A stretch of 10,179 nucleotides of DNA from assembly GCA_947630415.1 (NCBI GenBank), contig CANRHM010000044.1, positions 1 through 10,179 on the forward strand, written 5' to 3'. Source of the stretch: an uncultured Bacilli bacterium (GTDB lineage Bacteria; Bacillota_I; Bacilli_A; RF39; UBA660). Within the stretch, counting starts at the first letter, position 1, and every line of letters starts with the position of its first letter. Positions 5,905 through 10,179 of this stretch are shown in pieces. Under the pieces are notes generated by a model, which saw only the letters and a list, made by a program, of their open reading frames with translations, did not search any database and had not been told where the DNA came from. The position numbers and the translations under genes are program-made.

Positions 5905-7545
5905 TCATCCTTTTCTTTTTATTTTCATTTCTCTTTTTAAATCATTTTCAAAAATATGGTCCGTTAATTTATTATACCGCATTAAAAGGAAATACGTAAC
6001 GCTTCCTACCAAAGCGTAAAGCAAAATAACCAAAAAACTTTCTAATCTACTATCGTAAGAAAGCGGTACTAATTGACGGAGTACGAATAAAACTAGAAGC
6101 ATAAGGAACGTACATTCAAAGATGGTAAGAATTCGTTTTAAGGTCTCTTCGTAACGTACTTTTAACTTTTTATTGAAATAGAATAAAGCAATAAACGAAG
6201 GCACTAAGTAGCCTAAAATCGATGCTGTTATACTTCCATAATAACTAGGAAGTCCCATCTTTGTAAAGGCATAAAGAAGCGGTACATTAAATAATAATTT
6301 AGTAAGAAAGCCTGAGATTAAAGAAATACCTACTACTTTATAAGCTTTTAAAGTTTGTAAAATGGTCATACAAGAAGTAAACAACGTCATGGCAAGGGCC
6401 GTAAATACATAATATTGATAACTTACCGTTCCATAAAGAAGGGAAGCTTCTTTGCCATAGAATAAAGTCCAAATAGGATCTGCTAAAAAAGATAGACCAA
6501 AGACCATCGGAACCGCTAGAAAGAAAAGCATTTGGAGTGTTTTAGTAATTTTATTTCGTACATCGTCATAATCTTTTTGCACAAGACTTGCGGATAAATT
6601 AGGAATAAGACTCACCATTACCCCAGTAGTAAGAGAAACCACAATCATATTGAGTTTAAGTCCCCACGTCGAGAAAACACTCATGATGCTTTCTGCCATC
6701 GTTACAGAATAACCTAGATTGTTAACAAGTGTTTTAACTAACGTCATAATGTCGATCGTACTATAAAGCGACTTAAAAATATCGATTAGAATAAAAGGAA
6801 GGGCATACGTGATAATCTTTTTTAAAATCACTTTATCGGAAATCTTTTCTTCTTTTTTAACTTCACCTTTACTTGCTAAAACTTTCTTGTTTTTATGAAC
6901 TACCGAGACCAAATAAAAGTAAGAAGCAAGGGCCCCAATAGTCGCTGCAAAAACAGCTACTCCCACGGCATCTTTCAAACTTAAATGAAAAACTTTTAAA
7001 GTGAGAAAACTTCCAATAACAATTACAAGTACGCGTAGTATTTGTTCTAGAATTTGTGAAATCGAAGTAGGCGTTATATATTTGTGGCCTTGCAAGTAAC
7101 CTCGGTAAACACTTAAGATGGGTACTACTAAGATAGCCGTTGAGACCATACGTAGAACAAACGTGACATCGCCTACACTATTGCCACCTTCGACATTTCC
7201 AATAATGGCTTGAGCAATCCAAGGAGCCGTTATAAATAAAACAAGGAAGCAAATAATACCAAAGCAAAATAAGGTCTTCTTTCCTAACTTAAAAGCACGT
7301 TCTTTCAAGTGATCATAACCTAATGTATGGTATTCACTAGTTACCTTCGATATAGCAAGCGGAATTCCTGCCTGACTAATACTTAAAAATATCGAATAAA
7401 TATTGTAAGCATATCCGTAAAGAGCACCTCCAGTAGATCCAATAATCGCATAAAAAGGAATCACATAGAGGACACCTAGAATCTTACATAAAACAATGCC
7501 CAAGGTTGCAATAAAGGCACCTTGGATAAAGGAGTTCTTTTTCAA
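5905..7545 (-). CDS. MurJ/YtgP/SpoVB-type flippase (MOP superfamily)
   Basis: A 546-aa polytopic membrane protein, with length and hydrophobic periodicity fitting the roughly 14-helix MOP flippases. Recognisable family stretches are ILGVLYVIPFYAIIG (22-36), QAGIPLAISKV (58-68), RGYLQGHKYITPT (148-160) followed by SQILEQILRV (163-172), and VSLIPNLS (311-318). These match the Firmicutes YtgP (MurJ) and SpoVB group, which move lipid-linked cell-wall precursors, typically lipid II, from the inner to the outer face of the membrane. Linkage to a FemAB transferase gene favours lipid II over another polysaccharide carrier, but YtgP and SpoVB paralogues cannot be separated by eye. The start is TTG at 7545-7543, chosen because a near-ideal ribosome binding site precedes it and the frame upstream reaches a stop without ATG or GTG. 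It is the first gene of a two-gene operon. It ends in TGA, whose reading as stop also argues for code 11. Confidence 0.9.
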   Translation of the reverse strand: MKKNSFIQGAFIATLGIVLCKILGVLYVIPFYAIIGSTGGALYGYAYNIYSIFLSISQAGIPLAISKVTSEYHTLGYDHLKERAFKLGKKTLFCFGIICFLVLFITAPWIAQAIIGNVEGGNSVGDVTFVLRMVSTAILVVPILSVYRGYLQGHKYITPTSISQILEQILRVLVIVIGSFLTLKVFHLSLKDAVGVAVFAATIGALASYFYLVSVVHKNKKVLASKGEVKKEEKISDKVILKKIITYALPFILIDIFKSLYSTIDIMTLVKTLVNNLGYSVTMAESIMSVFSTWGLKLNMIVVSLTTGVMVSLIPNLSASLVQKDYDDVRNKITKTLQMLFFLAVPMVFGLSFLADPIWTLFYGKEASLLYGTVSYQYYVFTALAMTLFTSCMTILQTLKAYKVVGISLISGFLTKLLFNVPLLYAFTKMGLPSYYGSITASILGYLVPSFIALFYFNKKLKVRYEETLKRILTIFECTFLMLLVLFVLRQLVPLSYDSRLESFLVILLYALVGSVTYFLLMRYNKLTDHIFENDLKREMKIKRKG

Positions 7546-7552
7546 GTTTTTT

Positions 7553-7564
7553 ATCCTCCTTTCT
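7553..7564 (-). promoter_or_regulatory. Ribosome binding site that fixes a TTG start
   Basis: The minus strand reads AGAAAGGAGG (7564-7555), a ten-base match to the 16S anti-Shine-Dalgarno, nine bases before TTG 7545. An in-frame TAA at 7572-7570 lies upstream and no ATG/GTG lies between, so TTG is the only credible start of the flippase. Confidence 0.85.
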
Positions 7565-7576
7565 ACTTCTTATTAT

Positions 7577-7585
7577 ATGATACCA
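7577..7585 (-). promoter_or_regulatory. Extended -10 candidate for the flippase operon
   Basis: Minus-strand TGG then TATCAT (7585-7577), a TGN extended -10 with one mismatch. The bases 16-18 bp upstream do not form a good -35. TATAAT at 7577-7572 is an alternative -10, likewise without a -35. Confidence 0.45.
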
Positions 7586-7605
7586 CAAAACCACTATTTT
7601 GACAC

Positions 7606-7635
7606 CTTTTAGGGCACAAAAAAAGAGATTTTCAT
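7606..7635 (-). promoter_or_regulatory. Weak promoter candidate inside the terminator before the flippase
   Basis: Minus-strand -35-like ATGAAA (7635-7630) lies in the hairpin, an 18-base spacer contains the T7 tract and TGTGC, and a -10-like TAAAAG (7611-7606) follows. Each hexamer matches the consensus at four of six positions. It would be unremarkable alone, but the layout copies the stronger promoters at 3865-3893 and 4615-4643. Confidence 0.3.
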
Positions 7636-7640
7636 CTCTT
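7618..7640 (-). terminator. Intrinsic terminator after the 250-aa protein gene
   Basis: Minus-strand AAGAGAT (7640-7634) pairs perfectly with ATCTCTT (7629-7623) around a GAAA tetraloop and runs into seven T residues (7624-7618). It lies seven bases past the stop TAG (7649-7647). Confidence 0.8.
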
Positions 7641-7646
7641 CCATAA

Positions 7647-8399
7647 CTATTTATAGTAAATAACTGGTTTGTCTGCAAAAGTTAATTCATTAAGATCATG
7701 AAGTGCGTCTTTACTGTAGGTACTAATAGAAAAAGTCGTATTCTTATTTACCGTAACATCGTATTCACAAGAAGTTGGCTCTAGAATATGTTTTCTACTT
7801 TGGCCCGTACAAGTTGCTTTAATTTCTTGAGAAGCAATAGGTAATAATGGACTTTTATGAAGTGCTTTCCAATATTCTTCTAAATCCATGCCTTTATCAT
7901 ACGTTAAAGACATCGCACCCATCATTTTTTCGTCGTATGTTAGATGTGATAAATAGTATTGATCAATAATCGGATAATCGACCTTTTCATCGTGGTTCGC
8001 AATGGTTTGTTTAATAACATCCACTGTACCGTCTTCGTTGATGTGAAGTCCAAAGAATTTAGCAATAATACGGTCATTCTTAGAAGTAGTAGCCGTTGTA
8101 AAAGTAGCAAAAGTATATTCTTTGGTTACATCATCTAAAGAAGAAACGGTTACTTGTGCTTCATTATTATCTAAGAAAGCTTTGGTTATCTCTACACGAG
8201 CAGTATTATTTTCTCCTACTAACTTTTGAACTTTCCCATCTTCATCTTTTACTTCTTGTAAATCATACTCTCTTAATCCTGCGATTAAATCAACACAAAT
8301 GGTTCTATCTCTTCCTATGCTAAGTGGTAAGAAACGAATAATTTTATCGACATTGTGGTATTGATCGTAATCGTAATGAGCTTCATCAATATAAACCAT
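7647..8399 (-). CDS. Hypothetical soluble protein, 250 aa
   Basis: I do not recognise this protein. It begins MVYIDEAHYDYDQY and shows no signal peptide, lipobox or membrane helix, so it is likely cytoplasmic. The middle region is rich in beta-prone and Thr/Ser residues (ATFTTATTSKN) and carries DGTVDV-type turns, suggesting an alpha/beta or beta-rich fold. Size and general character resemble the 280-aa protein at 2989-3831, but I see no shared motif that would show homology. Support for the gene is strong: a near-consensus promoter (TTGCCA-17-TATAAT), AAAGGGGGAT seven bases before the ATG, and a terminator directly after the stop. It is a single-gene unit upstream of the flippase operon; read-through could link them. 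Its promoter lies only a few dozen bases from the IS30 region, so expression may be affected by that element. Confidence 0.85.
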   Translation of the reverse strand: MVYIDEAHYDYDQYHNVDKIIRFLPLSIGRDRTICVDLIAGLREYDLQEVKDEDGKVQKLVGENNTARVEITKAFLDNNEAQVTVSSLDDVTKEYTFATFTTATTSKNDRIIAKFFGLHINEDGTVDVIKQTIANHDEKVDYPIIDQYYLSHLTYDEKMMGAMSLTYDKGMDLEEYWKALHKSPLLPIASQEIKATCTGQSRKHILEPTSCEYDVTVNKNTTFSISTYSKDALHDLNELTFADKPVIYYK

Positions 8400-8431
8400 A
8401 ATTAATCCCCCTTTTTCAAAAGTCGTTGCCT

Positions 8432-8460
8432 ATTATAGCACATTTTCTTTATTTTGGCAA
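8432..8460 (-). promoter_or_regulatory. Near-consensus sigma-A promoter for the 250-aa protein
   Basis: Minus-strand -35 TTGCCA (8460-8455), exactly 17 bases, then perfect -10 TATAAT (8437-8432), preceded by TGTGC (extended -10). It is the best -10 in the window. The left boundary of the IS30 element lies about 40-80 bp upstream, so sequence above the -35 may have been replaced by the insertion. Confidence 0.88.
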
Positions 8461-8512
8461 GAGGTTTTTATGTTTTGTTAATCCTTTTTTAAAATGATGT
8501 GAAATTTATTTC

Positions 8513-8577
8513 TAAATGCAACTGTCATATTATGAAAGGATTGCATTTAACCCAAGAAATAAAAATTGTTGCATTTA
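8513..8577. repeat. Three TTGCATTTA boxes at the left side of the IS30 region
   Basis: The nonamer TTGCATTTA occurs reversed at 8513-8521 and forward at 8541-8549 and 8569-8577. GTTGCATTTA (8568-8577) recurs exactly at 10135-10144, and ATTGCATTTA (8540-8549) recurs at 10155-10164. The boxes are probably transposase-binding or end-related sequences. Confidence 0.75.
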
Positions 8578-8597
8578 AGTAACAAAATGTTTATAGT
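8569..8597 (+). promoter_or_regulatory. Candidate transposase promoter
   Basis: TTGCAT (8569-8574), part of a TTGCATTTA box, is followed by 17 bases and TATAGT (8592-8597). The -35 matches only in its TTG; the -10 has one mismatch. Transcription would start near 8604, at the first bases of the ATAGTGCTTATGGA arm. Confidence 0.4.
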
Positions 8598-8604
8598 AAC
8601 CTCG

Positions 8605-8618
8605 ATAGTGCTTATGGA
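8605..8618 (+). repeat. Left arm of a 14-bp perfect inverted repeat (partner 9892-9905)
   Basis: ATAGTGCTTATGGA here is exactly complementary to TCCATAAGCACTAT at 9892-9905. The two arms frame the transposase gene: 17 bases before its start codon and 8 bases after its stop. Confidence 0.9.
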
Positions 8619-8635
8619 AAAGAAAGGAGATAGCC

Positions 8636-9883
8636 ATGCATCTTACAGAAGATGATCGAATTACTATCGAGAACAAATTAAATAATCGTATTACATTAAA
8701 ACAGATCGGAAAAAACTTAAATAAACATTGTTCTACTATTTCTAGAGAAATAAAAAATCATTATATAACTAAAAATACAGGAGCAATTGGAAGGCCATTT
8801 AATAATTGTCTATATAGAAGGACTTGCCCCAATAGAGGAAAAAATTGTAATATAAAAAATTGCTCTTCTTTTAAAGAAGAGAAGTGTTGTTTATTAAACA
8901 AAAGTCCCTATGTTTGTAACGGTTGTAAAAAGAGGTCACAATGTACATTATCAAAAAGATTTTATAATTCTTTTTATGCTCAAAATGAATACGAACAATG
9001 TTTAACAGAATCGCGTTCGGGAGTTGTCATTGATCAAGAGGAAATAAACTATTTAAATACAGTTCTTGTTCCATTAATTAAAAATCAAGGTCAATCAATT
9101 CATCATGCAATTACTAATAATAAAAATAAAATTATGTATTCAGAGAATAAAATATATAAATTAATTGATTTAGGATTATTGGAAGTCAGAAACATAGATT
9201 TACCAAGAAAAGTACGGTATAGGAAAAGAACTAAGAATGCGACTATATATAAAATAGATAAGCATTGTTTAGAAAATAGAACCTATGAAGATTATGAAGC
9301 ATATATGAAAGAACATCCAGATACTCCGGTTGTAGAAATGGATTCTGTTGAAGGCAAAAAAGGTGGAAAAGTATTGCTTACTCTTCACTTTGTTAACTGT
9401 TCTTTTATGTTAGCTTTTATAAGGGAACATAATGATGCTCAGTCTGTAATTGATACTTTTAATTTTTTACAAGAGACTTTAAAAATAAAGAAATTTAAAG
9501 AATTATTTATGCTCATTTTAACAGATAATGGTCCTGAATTTTCTAATCCAATAGAAATTGAATTTGATTTAAAAACAGGTGAAAAAAGAACTCAAATATT
9601 CTATTGTCATCCTTCTAGTCCAAATGAAAAAGGTTCGTGTGAAGTGAATCATGAATTAATTAGAAGGATATTACCAAAAGGAACTTCTTTCGATGATTTA
9701 ACTCAAAAAGACATCAACTTAATGATGTCCCATATAAATTCTTATAAAAGAAAAAAATTGAATAATGTATCACCCTTTACATTATTCAAAACTCTCTATG
9801 GTAAAAATACCCTAGATAAATTAGATATTAGAGAAATTAATTCAAACGATATTAATCTCTCACCTAATATCTTCCATAAATAA
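8636..9883 (+). CDS. IS30-family DDE transposase
   Basis: This 415-aa transposase appears intact. The N-terminal MHLTEDDRITIENKLN block and the helix-turn-helix LKQIGKNLNKHCSTISREI (21-39) are typical of IS30. A cysteine-rich segment (Cys 58, 64, 71, 76, 84, 85, 94, 97, 103; including PYVCNGCKKRSQC) looks like a zinc-binding module and marks a subgroup common in Firmicutes. The catalytic triad is assigned as D236 (VVEMDSVEG), D297 (LTDNGPEF) and E336 (GSCEVNHELIRR, aligned to the NENTNGLIR block of the family). The 38-residue gap between the last two exceeds the usual 33, owing to extra residues around 311-318. AAAGGAG (8623-8629) lies six bases before the ATG. The gene is visibly more AT-rich than the neighbouring genes, with many ATA, AAT and TTA codons, consistent with recent acquisition. 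No frameshift or internal stop is seen. Confidence 0.96.
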   Translation: MHLTEDDRITIENKLNNRITLKQIGKNLNKHCSTISREIKNHYITKNTGAIGRPFNNCLYRRTCPNRGKNCNIKNCSSFKEEKCCLLNKSPYVCNGCKKRSQCTLSKRFYNSFYAQNEYEQCLTESRSGVVIDQEEINYLNTVLVPLIKNQGQSIHHAITNNKNKIMYSENKIYKLIDLGLLEVRNIDLPRKVRYRKRTKNATIYKIDKHCLENRTYEDYEAYMKEHPDTPVVEMDSVEGKKGGKVLLTLHFVNCSFMLAFIREHNDAQSVIDTFNFLQETLKIKKFKELFMLILTDNGPEFSNPIEIEFDLKTGEKRTQIFYCHPSSPNEKGSCEVNHELIRRILPKGTSFDDLTQKDINLMMSHINSYKRKKLNNVSPFTLFKTLYGKNTLDKLDIREINSNDINLSPNIFHK

Positions 9884-9891
9884 AATTTGTA

Positions 9892-9905
9892 TCCATAAGC
9901 ACTAT
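9892..9905 (-). repeat. Right arm of the 14-bp perfect inverted repeat (partner 8605-8618)
   Basis: TCCATAAGCACTAT is the exact reverse complement of 8605-8618. Weaker similarity continues outward on both sides (TTTAT.GTAA-like on the left, TTAATTCGTAATAC on the minus strand at right), so the arm is probably the inner part of a longer imperfect terminal repeat. Confidence 0.88.
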
Positions 9906-10003
9906 TTTAGTATTACGAATTAAAGGTTGCGTTTTGAATTGCAAAAAAAATTTTTAAAATGCAAACTCTTTTCGTCGTGTACTAAAATCGACTTACAAAT
10001 CAT

Positions 10004-10033
10004 ATTCTATGCACAAAATACTTGTATGTCAAG
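10004..10033 (-). promoter_or_regulatory. Minus-strand promoter candidate pointing into the IS right end
   Basis: Minus-strand TTGACA (10033-10028), 18 bases ending in TGTGCA, then TAGAAT (10009-10004). The perfect -35, the TGTGC element and the one-mismatch -10 follow the style of the other promoters here. No gene lies immediately downstream. It may be a native promoter cut off by the insertion, or it may give a short antisense RNA. Confidence 0.5.
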
Positions 10034-10062
10034 GGCTTTAGTTCATTTTACCCTTGACATAC
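10024..10062. repeat. 12-bp perfect dyad overlapping back-to-back TTGACA boxes
   Basis: GTATGTCAAGGG (10024-10035) and CCCTTGACATAC (10051-10062) are perfect inverted arms around 15 bases. Each arm contains TTGACA, one per strand, facing away from each other. No T tract follows on either strand, so it is not a standard terminator. An operator shared by divergent promoters is possible. Confidence 0.75.
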
Positions 10063-10080
10063 TCGTTTAATGATACAATT

Positions 10081-10116
10081 TTAATACAAATAAAGTATCA
10101 CTTTATTTGTTATTAA
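10081..10116. repeat. Long AT-rich dyad, operator-like
   Basis: ACAAATAAAGT (10086-10096) and ACTTTATTTGT (10100-10110) are perfect 11-bp arms around the centre ATC. TTAAT (10081-10085) and ATTAA (10112-10116) extend the pairing past a one-base bulge. TGATACAAT (10071-10079), an extended -10-like sequence, lies directly upstream, so the dyad would sit at the transcription start of a + strand transcript leaving the window. Confidence 0.72.
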
Positions 10117-10179
10117 CTTAAAATCATCCAAAAGGTTGCATTTATCTCTTAAAAATTGCATTTACTTTTGGAATTGAGC

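Larger units (their letters stand above)
8499..9965 (+). mobile_element. IS30-family insertion sequence (boundaries approximate)
   Basis: An intact IS30-type transposase gene lies between inverted sequences. Left inward sequence 8499-8522 (AAATTTATTTC then TAAATGCAAC) resembles IS30-type ends (CAATT...AA.GCAAC). On the right, minus-strand 9943-9927 reads CAATTCAAAACGCAACC and is an even better match. Subterminal arms ATAGTGCTTATGGA (8605-8618) and its complement (9892-9905) are perfect. A length near 1.45 kb fits a 415-aa transposase. I could not find a convincing 2-3 bp target duplication. Another end-like sequence at 10135-10179 leaves open a longer element of about 1.68 kb that may run past the window. 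Confidence 0.55.
9884..10179. other. Noncoding region right of the transposase gene
   Basis: I find no supportable gene in these 296 bases. They hold the right arm of the 14-bp inverted repeat (9892-9905), an IS30-like end (9927-9944), a reversed TTGCATTTT box (9956-9964), a minus-strand promoter candidate, two strong dyads and two forward TTGCATTTA boxes up to the window edge. Confidence 0.7.

Noticed and set aside
7599..7604. TTGACA on the + strand upstream of the flippase
   Set aside because: No -10 lies at a suitable distance on the + strand, and the region transcribes the other way.
7484..7678. Open frame of 64 codons on the minus strand spanning the flippase start
   Set aside because: It runs through a terminator and the flippase ribosome binding site in another frame, and its start lies inside the upstream gene.
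8513..8577. CRISPR-like array from the repeated TTGCATTTA boxes
   Set aside because: The units are nine bases long, vary in orientation and spacing, and occur with a transposase; no Cas gene is present.
10054..10079. TTGACA with TACAAT on the + strand as a standard promoter
   Set aside because: The spacer is only 14 bases, too short for a normal sigma-A promoter. Only the extended -10 by itself remains plausible.
10136..10177. Start of a coding region from TTG 10136 at the right edge
   Set aside because: The frame stops after 13 codons at TGA, and no ribosome binding site precedes it.

Overview
The window looks like a piece of chromosome from a low-GC Firmicutes-type bacterium, most likely a Bacilli, Erysipelotrichia or Mollicutes-relative gut lineage. 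The evidence is strong AAAGGAGG-type ribosome binding sites, AT-rich codons, sigma-A promoters with extended -10 boxes, and U-tract terminators. TGA serves as a true stop codon (for example at 1663-1665 and 5905-5907), so this is genetic code 11 and not the mycoplasma code. The exact taxon cannot be read from the sequence.

Layout, left to right. Positions 3-314 hold the 3' end of an ABC-F ATPase gene. Two translationally coupled FemAB/MurM-type aminoacyl-tRNA-dependent peptidyltransferase genes follow on the + strand (388-1665 and 1662-2972). They end at a hairpin that also terminates the opposing minus-strand block. Reading leftward, the minus-strand block comprises: an unrecognised soluble protein (8399-7647); a MurJ/YtgP-type flippase with a TTG start (7545-5905) joined by a 4-nt gap to a third FemAB paralogue (5900-4650); a two-TM coiled-coil protein (4587-3904); and an unrecognised soluble protein (3831-2989). 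The last 1.7 kb carries an IS30-family transposase (8636-9883) in a noncoding setting rich in short repeats, dyads and candidate promoters.

The coherent theme is cell-envelope biogenesis. Three FemAB-family enzymes, which in characterised relatives build the cross-bridge on lipid II from aminoacyl-tRNAs, sit beside a flippase of the family that moves lipid II across the membrane. One FemAB is in the flippase operon. This fits a local module in which the muropeptide precursor is branched in the cytoplasm and then exported. The two unrecognised proteins and the coiled-coil membrane protein might belong to this module, but only proximity supports that.

The minus-strand block has a repeated regulatory design. 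Each unit ends in a hairpin with a seven-U tract, and the promoter of the next unit is overlaid on it: the -35 lies in the hairpin loop and the U tract lies in the 17-18 bp spacer. This is clear at two junctions and degenerate at a third. All recognised promoters carry a TGN extended -10, often as TGTGC directly before the -10. The IS30 region has several candidate ends built from a TTGCATTTA box, so its exact boundaries are unresolved. Its right flank contains two long perfect dyads that no gene in the window explains.
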